Counted from the stretch's first letter, positions 26,282 to 35,840 are shown. The stretch is 64,000 nt of DNA from Chryseobacterium salipaludis (GCF_022968825.1 NZ_JALHKS010000004.1:62001-126000); one strand, 5' to 3'. Notes: a model not told the origin generated them from the sequence alone. Numbers and translations: made by a program.

Positions 26282-26731
26282 TCAAAGCACCTGCTCAATC
26301 ACCTGGCTGATGTTGTTGAGCACAAAAGCATCGCCGGGCTGGCGGCCGAACATTGTTTTCGCCATGGGGCTTTCCTCGGAGATCGCATAGAACCGGTCGC
26401 CTTCATAAAAGAATTCACCCAGAGAAACAGAGATATAAAACCGCGCTTTATTTGTAAAGACCAGTGAGCCATGCTGAACCCGTTGCGTGGCACTGTCGGT
26501 TACCCGCACCAGTTTACCGCGCATATGCTGCAGGGCCGCCAGCTGTTTTTGCATCTGATAAATTTCCTCTTGCATCTCCTCGCGAATCGTGTCATACTTC
26601 GATGACTTTTTAACCTCGCGGCTTGCTTCCAGCGTAAACTGCATGAAGTTCGACAGCTTTTCAATCTTCTGGCTGATGACGTCTTTTATATGTTGTCGCA
26701 GTTCACTTTTATGAACGGTTATATTTCGCAT
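26282..26731 (-). CDS. GreA/GreB-like protein
   Basis: A 149-residue protein with an N-terminal helical part likely to form a coiled coil (about residues 12-75, ending YQMQKQLAALQHMRGK) and a C-terminal beta domain (GSLVFTNKARFYISVSLG, AISEESPMAKTMFGRQPGD). SPMAKTMFGRQPGD closely resembles the C-terminal domain of Gre factors (SPLGKALLGKKVGD). Gre factors rescue stalled RNA polymerase. I do not see a clear acidic tip pair, so it may be a Gre-fold protein of other function. ATG at 26731 is preferred; the longer frame overlaps rlmB. Confidence 0.72.
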   Translation of the reverse strand: MRNITVHKSELRQHIKDVISQKIEKLSNFMQFTLEASREVKKSSKYDTIREEMQEEIYQMQKQLAALQHMRGKLVRVTDSATQRVQHGSLVFTNKARFYISVSLGEFFYEGDRFYAISEESPMAKTMFGRQPGDAFVLNNISQVIEQVL

Positions 26732-26792
26732 ACCCTCTCCATTTATTAATATAAAATCAAACTGTATGCAAAACAGCGCCAACCGCTTATTA

Positions 26793-27530
26793 TTAAGGTT
26801 GCAATTGCTGACGTACCGCTTCATAGAGCAGTGCCCCGCAGGCAACTGATACATTCAGCGACTGTGTTTTACCGGTAATCGGCAGCTTGATTTTTTCATC
26901 GGCGTGGTGCAGCACTTCTTTGGAAATTCCGGTCTCTTCATTCCCCATGACCAAGGCGCAGGGCTGCGTGAAATCAACATCGTACACCAGCTTTTGCGCT
27001 TTTTCGGTGGCCGCATAGACCTGTACACCGGACTGCTGCAGAAAATCTACTGTATGTGCCAGATGTTTTTCTTTACATATTTTAACATTATACAAAGCGC
27101 CGGCGGATGTTTTTATGGCATCCGAATTCACAGGCGCAGCACCTTTCTCCGGAATAATAATAGCATCCACACCCACACATTCAGCGGTTCGGCAAATGGC
27201 GCCGAAGTTCCGCACATCCGTTAAACGGTCCAGAATGAGCAAAAACGGCGTTTTTCCTGCTTCGAAAATACCGGGCAGTACTTCTTCAATACTATAAAAA
27301 GGAATATCTGAAATAAAAGCCACCACACCCTGATGATTTTTTCGCGTGAAGCGGTTCAGTTTTTCCACCGGTACGTAATTCGCGCGGATGCCGTGGGTGC
27401 TGAGCAATTTTTTAAGTTCCGCATAAAGCGGACCCTGCAACGCATTCTGCAGAAAAATCTTGTCAATTGTTTTTCCTGCTTCCAGCGCTTCCATCACCGG
27501 GCGTATTCCAAATATAAAGTCTTCTTTCAT
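26793..27530 (-). CDS. rlmB: 23S rRNA (guanosine-2'-O-)-methyltransferase RlmB
   Basis: A 245-residue SpoU-family enzyme. The N-terminal substrate-binding domain starts FIFGIRPVMEALEAGKTIDK. The SPOUT domain carries motif 1 (RLTDVRNFGAICRTAE), motif 2 (ALVMGNEETGIS) and motif 3 (LPITGKTQSLNVSVACG). It methylates the ribose of G2251 (E. coli numbering) in the peptidyl-transferase loop. Length and motif order agree with the family. It lies 53 bases downstream of the DinB gene. Confidence 0.95.
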   Translation of the reverse strand: MKEDFIFGIRPVMEALEAGKTIDKIFLQNALQGPLYAELKKLLSTHGIRANYVPVEKLNRFTRKNHQGVVAFISDIPFYSIEEVLPGIFEAGKTPFLLILDRLTDVRNFGAICRTAECVGVDAIIIPEKGAAPVNSDAIKTSAGALYNVKICKEKHLAHTVDFLQQSGVQVYAATEKAQKLVYDVDFTQPCALVMGNEETGISKEVLHHADEKIKLPITGKTQSLNVSVACGALLYEAVRQQLQP

Positions 27531-27583
27531 GTATTATTTTAAATTTAATAAAAAACGGATTGCTCCCGGTCGCAAGGTACGGC

Positions 27584-28054
27584 TCAGGACTGCTCTCCGA
27601 GTAAAGCACGTTTCTGTGCGAGAATATATCCCAGATGCTGTGCCTCGTGCATATTGTTAAAAATAATGGCATCCTGAATATTCTTCAGGTCCAGGCCGAA
27701 ACTGGTAGTGTACGGCGTATAATCCGAGAAAAAATCTGCATCGTAATCTTTTACCAGTATTTTAGAGGTTTCCGTGAGCAAAAAAGCGAGGTCTTCCATT
27801 TCTGAAGGTTGCACAGAAAGATTGGGCAGCGTGCCTTTCTTATAGGTTTCGATCCAGTACTGATCAATCCGCAGATCATTGCCGCTCAAATAATAACATA
27901 GCAACTGCTGCGTCGCGACGGTGTGGGCGATGTTCCAGTAGATATTATTATTAAAACCATCCGGAATGTACAGCAAGTCTTCCGATGAAGTTTCTTTTAA
28001 CAGCTGCAGCAGATTCTCCCGAACCTGGCGGTGTGCCTGAAAATGGTAATTCAT
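27584..28054 (-). CDS. DinB-like four-helix-bundle protein
   Basis: A 156-residue helical protein. The three usual metal-site histidines are seen as NIAHTV near residue 48 and NMHEAQHLGYI near residue 141. DinB/YfiT-type proteins include thiol S-transferases and metal-dependent hydrolases, so the fold does not give the function. Cytoplasmic by sequence. A 223-base divergent region without recognisable structure separates it from the Bat operon. Confidence 0.85.
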   Translation of the reverse strand: MNYHFQAHRQVRENLLQLLKETSSEDLLYIPDGFNNNIYWNIAHTVATQQLLCYYLSGNDLRIDQYWIETYKKGTLPNLSVQPSEMEDLAFLLTETSKILVKDYDADFFSDYTPYTTSFGLDLKNIQDAIIFNNMHEAQHLGYILAQKRALLGEQS

Positions 28055-28277
28055 AAGGCCTTTAGTTTTCAGCTGTGTAAAAGTACACGATTAAAGCGAT
28101 AACTTCAAAATTGCACTGTAAGTTGTTCTTTGTGCAGCGTCCTCCGCTCAAGTGAGCATTAAACGTAAAAGCCCATAAACAGGAAGGGTTTAACAAAACT
28201 TTAACGCTCAATTGGCATTAATTGTGTTGATTGGTGTGAGTTTTTAATAGAAATTTACAAGTTAAATACAATTTTAT

Positions 28278-29282
28278 ATGTCAGAACTCCATCAGGCTGA
28301 AGATATCCGGTTGCTCACGGAACGTGTGAAAGAGCAGAACTATCTTTTTACCCTGCTGCGCCAGGAAGTCAATAAAGCGATTATCGGACAGAACTACATG
28401 ATCGACCGGCTGCTGATTGGCCTGCTCGGCAACGGCCACGTTCTGCTGGAAGGAGTACCGGGTCTGGCAAAAACACTCGCCATCAAAACTCTGGCGGAAG
28501 CAGTACAGGGCGAATTTTCCAGAATTCAGTTTACACCTGATCTGCTGCCGGCCGATGTGGTAGGAACTATGATTTATAGTATTAGAGACAATGACTTCTC
28601 GGTAAAACGCGGGCCCATTTTCGCCAACTTCGTGCTGGCAGATGAGATCAACCGGGCGCCATCTAAAGTGCAGTCTGCCCTGCTGGAAGCGATGCAGGAA
28701 AAGCAGGTAACCATCGGAGATGAAACCATGGCTTTGCCGCGCCCGTTTCTGGTACTTGCCACACAGAACCCAATCGATCAGGAAGGAACTTATTTATTGC
28801 CGGAAGCGCAGAGCGACCGCTTCATGCTGAAGTGTACCATTACTTATCCTACGCTCGAGGATGAACGGCAGATTATGAAAATGGTAGCCACTTCGCACCA
28901 GCCGGAAATACGGCCGGTGATCAGCCTTCAGGATGTCTCCGAAGCAAAAGAACTGATCAACAAAATTTACCTCGACGAAAAAATTGAAAAGTACATTCTC
29001 GATATGGTGTTTGCGACCCGATATCCGGAGAAATACGGATTGTCGGATTTAAAATCCTACATCGGTTTCGGTGCCTCCCCGCGGGCGTCCATCAACCTTT
29101 CAATTGCCGCACGCGCCATGGCCTTCCTGCGAAACCGCGCCTTCGTGATCCCGGAAGATGTGAAGGAAATCGCGAAAGATGTGCTCAGACACCGTATCGG
29201 TTTAAGTTTCGAAGCCGAAGCCGAGGAAGTAACCGCCGACTCCATCGTAGATACCATCCTAAGCAAAATCCAGGCACCTTAA
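28278..29282 (+). CDS. MoxR-type AAA+ ATPase of the Bat operon
   Basis: A 334-residue AAA+ chaperone-like ATPase. Walker A LLEGVPGLAKTLAIKTLA, Walker B FVLADEINRAPSKVQSALLE, sensor 1 LATQNPIDQEGTYLLPEAQ and a C-terminal lid with FGASPRASINLSIAARA. MoxR ATPases act on VWA-domain partners to assemble or activate protein complexes. It is the first gene of moxR-DUF58-membrane protein-batA-batB-batC-batD, the Bacteroides aerotolerance layout. The next gene starts 18 bases after it. Confidence 0.95.
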   Translation: MSELHQAEDIRLLTERVKEQNYLFTLLRQEVNKAIIGQNYMIDRLLIGLLGNGHVLLEGVPGLAKTLAIKTLAEAVQGEFSRIQFTPDLLPADVVGTMIYSIRDNDFSVKRGPIFANFVLADEINRAPSKVQSALLEAMQEKQVTIGDETMALPRPFLVLATQNPIDQEGTYLLPEAQSDRFMLKCTITYPTLEDERQIMKMVATSHQPEIRPVISLQDVSEAKELINKIYLDEKIEKYILDMVFATRYPEKYGLSDLKSYIGFGASPRASINLSIAARAMAFLRNRAFVIPEDVKEIAKDVLRHRIGLSFEAEAEEVTADSIVDTILSKIQAP

Positions 29283-29300
29283 TTATAGTTTATCAGCGCC

Positions 29301-30164
29301 GTGGATATCAAAGAAATCATCAGAAAGGTTAAGCAGATAGAAATCCGAACCAAGAAGAAATCGGAGGCTACGCTTATGGGACAATACCACTCTGCTTTCA
29401 AAGGCCAGGGAATGACGTTTTCTGAAGTACGACCCTACCAGTTTGGTGACGAAATCCGCCGCATTGACTGGAACAAAACTGCACGCTTCCGCGAACCTTT
29501 TGTGAAGGTAATGGAAGAGGAACGCGAACTCACGCTGATGCTGCTGGTCGATATCTCGGCCTCGATGGATTATGGCACCCGGGCCCAGCTCAAACGCGAA
29601 TTCGTGGCGGAAATTGCAGCCAGTATCGGCTTTTCTGCCACAGGTAATAATGACAAGGTGGGCTTAATTCTGTACGCTGATAAAGTCTATAAAGTAATCC
29701 CGCCGCGCAAAGGCCGCAAGCACATTCTGGCGATTATCAGCACCTTGCTTTCCACAGAATATGTAGCTGCACAGGCCAGCATGGAAGCCGCGCTGGAATA
29801 CATGATGACCGTCTTTAAAAAGAAATCGCTTATTTTTATGTTTTCAGATTTCGAAGACATCTATGATAACAAAATGCTGCGCGTCGCTGCCCGAAAACAT
29901 CAGTTGCTGGGGTTGCGGATCACGGATGATAAGGACAATGAAATCCCGGATGTAGGCTATGCACTGTTCCGCGATGCCGAAACCGGCCGGCAAGTCTGGG
30001 CCAACACCTCGCTGGCGCGATGGCGCTATCAGTTTGCGGAAAATCAAAAACAAAAAGTAAGGCAGATTACCAATGATTTCGAAAATGCCTCTGCAGGTTT
30101 TATAAACATTCAGACGGGTGAAGATTACAGCAAACACCTGTACCAATATTTTAGAAAAAGATAA
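29301..30164 (+). CDS. DUF58 / VWA-like protein of the Bat operon
   Basis: A 287-residue protein starting with GTG at 29301. The DUF58 hallmark (GEVRPYQFGDEIRRIDWN is close: here EVRPYQFGDEIRRIDWNKTA) is followed by a VWA-like half with a MIDAS motif LVDISASMDYGT and later FSDFED. DUF58 proteins pair with MoxR ATPases. No signal peptide is seen, so it is cytoplasmic, probably the direct partner of the MoxR ATPase. It ends one base before the next start codon. Confidence 0.92.
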   Translation: MDIKEIIRKVKQIEIRTKKKSEATLMGQYHSAFKGQGMTFSEVRPYQFGDEIRRIDWNKTARFREPFVKVMEEERELTLMLLVDISASMDYGTRAQLKREFVAEIAASIGFSATGNNDKVGLILYADKVYKVIPPRKGRKHILAIISTLLSTEYVAAQASMEAALEYMMTVFKKKSLIFMFSDFEDIYDNKMLRVAARKHQLLGLRITDDKDNEIPDVGYALFRDAETGRQVWANTSLARWRYQFAENQKQKVRQITNDFENASAGFINIQTGEDYSKHLYQYFRKR

Positions 30165-30165
30165 G

Positions 30166-31062
30166 TTGAAACAGCTCCACATTTTATTTTTCTTTTTAAG
30201 CGGTTTTCTCCTATCCGCGCAGACCCTGACTTCGCAGCTGGATAAGCAGACTCTGGCCCTGGGTGAAGCGGGAACATTTCGTCTCCGAATTGAAAATCTG
30301 CAGGCAAAAGATGTGCAGTCTGCACCCAAAAACGAGCTCCTCCCTTTTCATTTTGAGGAAATAAAAGACAGTATTCACACGGAACCACAGCTCTACGAGC
30401 GCATTATTGAGTTTGCCATTTTTGAAGAAGGCAAGTTTACCATTCCGGCACTGGAGTTTAAAGTGGGTGGCGAAGTTATGCGTACGGTACCCTACGAAGT
30501 GGAAGTGATTAACACAGCACAGCGCGGTGATGTGATTAATGACATTATGAAGAACAAGGAGATTTCCCTGGATATCGCTGATTATTGGGAACTCTACAAA
30601 TGGTATCTGCTGGCAGTGCTGGCGCTCATTGCTTTAATTATCGTGATTTATCAGCTTCTTAAATATGGAAAGCGGCGCAAGGATTCACCGGTAGTGATGA
30701 CAAACCAAACGCTGAAACAGCTGGAATCACTGCGCAAAAAAGATTACATAAAAACAGAAAAATACAGATTGTTCTATGTGGAATTGCTGGATATTACCCG
30801 AAATTTCATCGCAAGGCAATACCGGATTCCGGCAGATGTGCTGCTGACCGATGACCTCATTGATAAAATGAAAACCAGTAATACGATCTCACCCGAAAAT
30901 GAGCAAATGCTGGAGGAACTTTTCCTGCGCGGCGACCAGGTGAAATTCGCCAAAGTCATCCCGAACCGGAAACTGATGCAGCGCGACCTCGATGATCTGG
31001 TGTCTTTTGTGAAAGGTTCTGCGCAGGAACTGGAGGCGGAACAACTTAGAAATGGTGTGTAA
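30166..31062 (+). CDS. Bat operon membrane protein, BatD-like N-terminal domain
   Basis: A 298-residue protein starting with TTG at 30166, one base after the DUF58 stop. A signal peptide (KQLHILFFFLSGFLLSAQ) precedes a periplasmic beta-rich domain of about 125 residues that resembles part of BatD (LALGEAGTFRLRIEN). One membrane helix follows (WYLLAVLALIALIIVIYQLL), then a basic cytoplasmic region of about 130 residues. An upstream in-frame start at 30118 would overlap the DUF58 gene and hide the signal peptide, so I reject it. The cytoplasmic part resembles DUF4381-type proteins of such operons. The role is unknown beyond operon membership. Confidence 0.82.
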   Translation: MKQLHILFFFLSGFLLSAQTLTSQLDKQTLALGEAGTFRLRIENLQAKDVQSAPKNELLPFHFEEIKDSIHTEPQLYERIIEFAIFEEGKFTIPALEFKVGGEVMRTVPYEVEVINTAQRGDVINDIMKNKEISLDIADYWELYKWYLLAVLALIALIIVIYQLLKYGKRRKDSPVVMTNQTLKQLESLRKKDYIKTEKYRLFYVELLDITRNFIARQYRIPADVLLTDDLIDKMKTSNTISPENEQMLEELFLRGDQVKFAKVIPNRKLMQRDLDDLVSFVKGSAQELEAEQLRNGV

Positions 31063-31071
31063 AAAAGAGTA

Positions 31072-32076
31072 ATGATGCTGGATTACCTGAATTTTGAACT
31101 GTACAGCCCGTGGTATTTGGTATTGCTGCTGGTTTTTATTCCGCTGATCGTCCGCGATCTGCGCCGGAAGAAAGCCACCGGCATTACCGTACCGACCACT
31201 GCGGCGATGGAACCCAGCCGCGGCATCAATGCCGTCCTGCTTCTGCTGCGCATCTCAAAATATATTATTCTGGCAGCGCTGATTATCGCGCTGGCGCGGC
31301 CGCGCACTTTTACCATTTCGCAGAATCAGGATGACAGCAAAGGGATTGACATCATGCTCTCGGTAGACGTTTCGCTTTCGATGCTCGCCCGGGATCTGGA
31401 ACCCGACCGCCTTACCGCGCTTCGGAAAATTGCCAAAAATTTTGTCCGTCAGCGGCCTGGCGACCGCATCGGGCTCGTCACGTATTCGGGCGAGGCCTTC
31501 ACAAAAGTTCCCGTGACTTCAGACCATCAAGTGGTGCAGGATGAACTGGATGAACTTAATCCGCTGGAACTGCTGCCCGGAACCGCCATCGGCGAAGGTC
31601 TTTCGGTAGCCGTTACCCATCTGCGAAACAGCCCTGCAAAGTCAAAAATTATTATTCTGATGACAGACGGCGTTAACACCATCGAGAACGCCATGCCCAC
31701 GCAAACCGGCGCCGAACTTGCCCGCAGCAGCGGAATCAGGGTATATTGTATCGGCATCGGAACTAACGGTTATGCACTCATGCCAACCCAAACCGATATT
31801 TTTGGTGATCTGGTCTTTACTGAAACCGAAGTACAAATTGATGAACCGTTACTGCGGGATATTGCCCAAACTACCGGCGGCCGCTATTTCCGTGCGACCT
31901 CCAATGAGAGTCTGCAGCATATTTATGATGAAATTAACCAACTGGAAAAGTCTGAACTGAAGATAAAGAAACTGTATAACTATCAGGAATATTTCCGCGT
32001 ATTCCTGTGGATCGCGCTCGTGGTTCTGGTGCTGGATGCACTGCTGCGCTGGGTGTTTTTCCGGTTTCTGAGCTGA
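31072..32076 (+). CDS. batA: BatA, VWA-domain membrane protein
   Basis: A 334-residue protein with two N-terminal membrane helices (about 14-31 and 55-77), a VWA domain with MIDAS motif LSVDVSLSMLARDLEPDR and LMTDGVNTIENA, and a C-terminal helix (about 303-325). VWA domains bind protein partners through a metal ion. In Bacteroides fragilis the bat genes support survival in oxygen. It begins nine bases after the preceding gene. The insertion of a 175-base gap, including an intergenic repeat, before batB is unusual for this otherwise tight operon. Confidence 0.92.
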   Translation: MMLDYLNFELYSPWYLVLLLVFIPLIVRDLRRKKATGITVPTTAAMEPSRGINAVLLLLRISKYIILAALIIALARPRTFTISQNQDDSKGIDIMLSVDVSLSMLARDLEPDRLTALRKIAKNFVRQRPGDRIGLVTYSGEAFTKVPVTSDHQVVQDELDELNPLELLPGTAIGEGLSVAVTHLRNSPAKSKIIILMTDGVNTIENAMPTQTGAELARSSGIRVYCIGIGTNGYALMPTQTDIFGDLVFTETEVQIDEPLLRDIAQTTGGRYFRATSNESLQHIYDEINQLEKSELKIKKLYNYQEYFRVFLWIALVVLVLDALLRWVFFRFLS

Positions 32077-32251
32077 TTTTTCAGGAGCAGGAAAGGTTGA
32101 AATCCCATGGAATAACCGTCCGGCTTTCCGCTGTATCTGCGTCCCGCTGGTCCGCAGGATGCCGCTTCAATCCGGGCTACACAGGCAGGTTGGTTCTTTT
32201 CTGGAAGAGAAAACCGCCACGCGGAAAATATATAAATGAATAATTAAAACA
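32077..32251 (+). other. Non-coding gap inside the Bat operon
   Basis: 175 bases between batA and batB with no supported gene; a short open frame here has no start context or family likeness. It holds copy B of the intergenic element (32119-32180). Confidence 0.6.
32119..32180 (+). repeat. Copy B of a hairpin-containing intergenic element
   Basis: Starts 43 bases after the batA stop in the same orientation. It reads CGGCTTTCCGCTGTATCTGC, a short stem (CTGCG / CGCAG region around 32137-32157) and GGATGCCGCTTCAATCCGGG. I recall this arrangement as a frequent intergenic element of Flavobacteriia. Confidence 0.6.
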
Positions 32252-33259
32252 ATGAACTGGTCTTTAGGGAATTACTGGTATCTTTTATTGCTGTTGCTGC
32301 TGCCGCTGCTGGGTGTGTTGCTGGTGCGTTTCCTGCGCTGGAAGAACGAACGGCGGGAACGTTTTGCTTCTGCCAGGTTTCAGGAGGAATTGTTTTCACC
32401 TAAAACAGCCTTCTCCCGATATTTTCCGCTGCTGTATCTGCTCGCTACCTTATTTTTGATTTTATCAATTGTTGACCTGCTCAGCGGCTCCGAGGAAATC
32501 AAGACCAATCAGAAGATGAACAACATTATTTTCCTGCTCGATGTTTCCAATTCCATGAACGCACAGGATATCGAACCCAACCGGCTGGATCAGGCGAAAA
32601 ACATCATCGTCAATACAATGGCGCAGTTGCGTAATGACAAAGTGGGCATAGTCGTCTTTGCCGGAGAAGCTTCTTCCATCATGCCGCTGACGTCTGATTA
32701 CACAGCTGCAGATACCTACCTTTCCGGAATCGAAACCAACATCGTAAAAACACAGGGAACCGACTTCCTCAAAGCAATGGCGACTGCTGCCGATAAGTTT
32801 AAAAACATCCCGATGGGCGCCCGAAAAGTCGTCATGATCAGCGATGGCGAAGACAACGAAAAAAATGAACGGGCCGCACTGAGTCTTGCGAAAAAGAATG
32901 GATTATCTGTCATCACCGTAGGCGTGGGAACAGATGAGGGCGCGCCGATTCCGGAATATGTCTTCGGCCAGCTGATGGGGTACAAATCAGACCGCAGCGG
33001 ACAAACCGTCATTTCCCGCCGCGAAGCAAAGGCACTGCAACATATCGCCCAGGAAACCGGCGGTAGCTATATCGACGGAAATAATATGGACAATGCCGTT
33101 ACCGGGATCACCACTGATCTGCAGAAAATTGCTACCTCATCGTCCAGTGTCATAAAATCCAATAACGCAATTCATTATTATCAGTATTTCCTGGCCGTTT
33201 CACTATTTTTCTTCCTGATTATTTTGCTTTTAAATCCGCGTCGCGATTTTAATCTTTAA
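32252..33259 (+). CDS. batB: BatB, VWA-domain membrane protein
   Basis: A 335-residue paralog of BatA: two N-terminal helices (about 7-26 and 54-76), a VWA domain with MIDAS motif FLLDVSNSMNAQDIEPNR and MISDGEDNEKNE, and a C-terminal helix (about 310-328) ending just before RRDFNL. BatA and BatB are thought to form a membrane complex. It is followed by 85 bases that include a TAnnTTTG box just before batC. Confidence 0.92.
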   Translation: MNWSLGNYWYLLLLLLLPLLGVLLVRFLRWKNERRERFASARFQEELFSPKTAFSRYFPLLYLLATLFLILSIVDLLSGSEEIKTNQKMNNIIFLLDVSNSMNAQDIEPNRLDQAKNIIVNTMAQLRNDKVGIVVFAGEASSIMPLTSDYTAADTYLSGIETNIVKTQGTDFLKAMATAADKFKNIPMGARKVVMISDGEDNEKNERAALSLAKKNGLSVITVGVGTDEGAPIPEYVFGQLMGYKSDRSGQTVISRREAKALQHIAQETGGSYIDGNNMDNAVTGITTDLQKIATSSSSVIKSNNAIHYYQYFLAVSLFFFLIILLLNPRRDFNL

Positions 33260-33334
33260 AACGAAAGTCACTGATTTGCGCTATTTTAACCGAACTTTAA
33301 CAATTGCTGTGCTGTGCCTTAACATATAAAGGAA

Positions 33335-33342
33335 TATTTTTG
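33335..33342 (+). promoter_or_regulatory. -7 element TATTTTTG before batC
   Basis: Exact TAnnTTTG match three bases before the batC ATG at 33345; it would give batC and batD an internal, leaderless promoter. No convincing -33 element. Confidence 0.35.
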
Positions 33343-33344
33343 CA

Positions 33345-34079
33345 ATGATGAAACAGAATTTACTTTTTTCCTTTCTCTGCATATTCTGCGGACTGTTGTC
33401 CGTTTCCGGTCAGGAACGGTACAATACCCTTGTGCACAAAGGAAATAAGGAGTTCGACCGAAAAAATTACGAGTCTGCCTCCTCACAATACATTGCGGCT
33501 CTTGAACACAATCAGAAAGATTTTACGGCGCATTATAACTTGGGCAACGCTTTGTACAAACGAAAAATGTACGAGGAAGCGCAGGCTGAGTACGAAAAGG
33601 CAGAACAACTTGCCGGCACGTTGAGCGACAAAAGCGCTGCGCTTTATAATCTCGGAAATACCTACATGCAGCGCGAAGATTCAAAAAAAGCGGCAGAACT
33701 CTACAAGCAGGCGCTGAAACAGGATCCTTACAACGAAAACATCCGCCGGAACTATGAGATCGCGATGCTGAAAGAAAAGGAAAAACAACAACAGCAGCAA
33801 GATCAGTCCGGTGAAGGCGGAAAGGACCAGAACAAAGATCAGAAACAGGGCAGCGAACCCGGCGACAATCCGCAGCAGCAGGAAGGAAAAGGAAATCAGA
33901 ATAAAGGCGAAGGAGAAGGCAATGACAAAAACCAGGGAAAAAGCGACGCGAATAAAATGCCGAAGGAACTGGAAGATGCCATCCTGAACCGCGTGGAAAA
34001 CAAAGAACGGGAAACCGCACGGCGGATCCTGAATAAAAACTCCTACTCGATGCCGGAAAGCAATGAGAAGGATTGGTGA
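33345..34079 (+). CDS. batC: BatC, TPR protein
   Basis: A 244-residue protein. A signal peptide (LLFSFLCIFCGLLSVSGQ) is followed by about three tetratricopeptide repeats (FTAHYNLGNALYKRKMYEEA, AALYNLGNTYMQREDSKKAA) and, from about residue 145, a highly charged low-complexity tail rich in Q, G, K, N and E, with a conserved-looking end (ARRILNKNSYSMPE). It is predicted periplasmic and a partner of the VWA proteins. Its stop overlaps the batD start as TGATG, so translation is coupled. Confidence 0.88.
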   Translation: MMKQNLLFSFLCIFCGLLSVSGQERYNTLVHKGNKEFDRKNYESASSQYIAALEHNQKDFTAHYNLGNALYKRKMYEEAQAEYEKAEQLAGTLSDKSAALYNLGNTYMQREDSKKAAELYKQALKQDPYNENIRRNYEIAMLKEKEKQQQQQDQSGEGGKDQNKDQKQGSEPGDNPQQQEGKGNQNKGEGEGNDKNQGKSDANKMPKELEDAILNRVENKERETARRILNKNSYSMPESNEKDW

Positions 34080-35818
34080 TGAAGAAGCAACTCGGTTACA
34101 TATTATTTTTAATTTCGACGATTTACTCATACGGACAGGTGACCCTGGCCGTTTCTGAGGTGAAGGAGCAGCGGGTCAATCAGCGATTTACGCTGACGGT
34201 GATGCTGGAAATCGCCGGGGAAAATATGGAGCAACAATCGCGGCTCCGCTTACCGGACATCTCCAAATTTGATTACGTGGGCAGTGCTTCCGAGCAGAAT
34301 ACTGTGGTGATTGATGCCAGCCGTAATAACGTGATTAACCAGCTGTTGTATCAGGTCGTGCTGGTGCCGAAGCAAGCCGGAAAAATTAAATTCGGCTCCG
34401 TGCTGGTAACCGTTAACAACAAAATTTACAAAACCGAACCGTTTGATATTGTGGTACGGGATGCTGAAAGAAGCACAGGATCGGAGTTTGCAGATAAAAA
34501 TGATGTCTTCCTCGATCTGGAAGTAACACCGAAAGAAGTTTACAAAAACCAGCCGGCGGTCGCCGTTTTGCGTGCCTACAGCCGGAATTACAATAACTTC
34601 CGGAAAGTTGGATCTGTTCATGTCGGCAGCCAGAAATCGGTACGGATGAAACCGGTTACGCTGGAAAAGTCCGAAATTGATGTAAACTCCGGGATGGGTT
34701 CACAGGTGATCGGCGTGTTTGTGGTATTTCCTTCGGAAGCTGGCACCATCGAAATAAAACCGCTTTCTGCCGCAGTCGATATGGGCGGTGCCGCAGAAAA
34801 GGTACTATCTGCACCTGCCAAACTGGCGGTGAAGAAATTGCCGGCGGGAATGCCAGCCGGTTTTAAGAATGCCGTGGGAAAATTTAAAATTTCCGCAAAA
34901 AGCAAAGGCGAAACAGAACATGCCGAAACAGAAAAACCACTCACCGTGGCGCTTTCTCTTTCGGGCTCGGGAAACATGGACGAAGTTTCCTTGCCAAAAA
35001 TTGCCGCATCAGAAAATTATACATCTTATCCTCCGAAAATCATTACCAATATTACGACCGGCCATAAAACCATGAGCGGAACCATTACGGCAGAATATGT
35101 GGTTGTTCCCAAGAAGCCCGGAAACTTCGCCGTTCAGTTTGAACCGTTTTCTTATTTTGACCCGGCAACGGCGAAATATGCAGACCTGGGAATCCAGGAA
35201 GTTTTGCTGAGTGTAAAAACACAGGAACAAATTGCTGAAGAGAAAACCGCCATTGAAAAGGTAAACGATTACACCAATACGGTCCTGGAAACCGTCAATA
35301 CCCCTGTCCTGCAAACCAGACATCTGAAAGTCGCTGATAAAGCAGGCATTAACTGGTCCGTTATTTTGGGGAATATGACCTTGGTAACCGGCTTCGCGGC
35401 TTTGCTTTTCCTCGGTTTCCGCAGACGCGGACGTCGCAAGGTGATGGCTGCTTCCGTGGTGCCACAACCCACCGTTACGACCATTGCCGAGACTGAAGTT
35501 CAGCTGCGTGATCAATTGGGTGATCCCGTGAAAGAAAACCTGGCGTATGCCGGCGTTTTGTTGGATCGCCAGGACATCGCCGGTTTTTTCTCTGTACAGC
35601 AGGAATTGCATCAGGCAATGTGCGATAGATTAGGCATTCATTCGCAGGAAGAGCTGATGCAGTCACTTCGGAAAAACTTTGGCAGCAGCCTTGCTGAAAA
35701 ATACGGCCAGATGCTGTATGCCATCCAGATTGAAAAATACGCACCCGAAGCCTCACTGGAAGCTTTGCAAAAAATCAAGGCAACGATGAATGAATTATAT
35801 CCGATTGTTAAAAAATAA
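34079..35818 (+). CDS. batD: BatD, oxygen-tolerance protein
   Basis: A 579-residue protein. A signal peptide (KKQLGYILFLISTIYSYG) precedes several immunoglobulin-like beta domains (residues about 20-410; repeating LSLSGSGNMDEVSLPKI and VVVPKKPGNFAVQFEPFSY), then one membrane helix (about 425-445) and a basic cytoplasmic tail of about 130 residues. The pattern is that of BatD. The ATG at 34079 is chosen over GTG or TTG codons at 34076 and 34073. It closes the Bat operon; marC follows after 42 bases with its own promoter element. Confidence 0.9.
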   Translation: MKKQLGYILFLISTIYSYGQVTLAVSEVKEQRVNQRFTLTVMLEIAGENMEQQSRLRLPDISKFDYVGSASEQNTVVIDASRNNVINQLLYQVVLVPKQAGKIKFGSVLVTVNNKIYKTEPFDIVVRDAERSTGSEFADKNDVFLDLEVTPKEVYKNQPAVAVLRAYSRNYNNFRKVGSVHVGSQKSVRMKPVTLEKSEIDVNSGMGSQVIGVFVVFPSEAGTIEIKPLSAAVDMGGAAEKVLSAPAKLAVKKLPAGMPAGFKNAVGKFKISAKSKGETEHAETEKPLTVALSLSGSGNMDEVSLPKIAASENYTSYPPKIITNITTGHKTMSGTITAEYVVVPKKPGNFAVQFEPFSYFDPATAKYADLGIQEVLLSVKTQEQIAEEKTAIEKVNDYTNTVLETVNTPVLQTRHLKVADKAGINWSVILGNMTLVTGFAALLFLGFRRRGRRKVMAASVVPQPTVTTIAETEVQLRDQLGDPVKENLAYAGVLLDRQDIAGFFSVQQELHQAMCDRLGIHSQEELMQSLRKNFGSSLAEKYGQMLYAIQIEKYAPEASLEALQKIKATMNELYPIVKK

Positions 35819-35832
35819 TCATTTATTTTTCA

Positions 35833-35840
35833 TATTTTTG
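35833..35840 (+). promoter_or_regulatory. -7 element TATTTTTG of marC
   Basis: Exact TAnnTTTG match 20 bases upstream of the marC ATG; a TTG lies at 35805-35807, somewhat far for -33. Confidence 0.45.

Noticed and set aside
30118-30165. Upstream extension of the Bat operon membrane protein to ATG 30118
   Set aside because: It would overlap the DUF58 gene by 47 bases and put 16 residues in front of a clear signal peptide; the TTG at 30166 is better.
32007-32243. Short open frame across the batA end and the intergenic element
   Set aside because: It starts inside batA, and its sequence is the translation of the intergenic repeat; no independent evidence of a gene.
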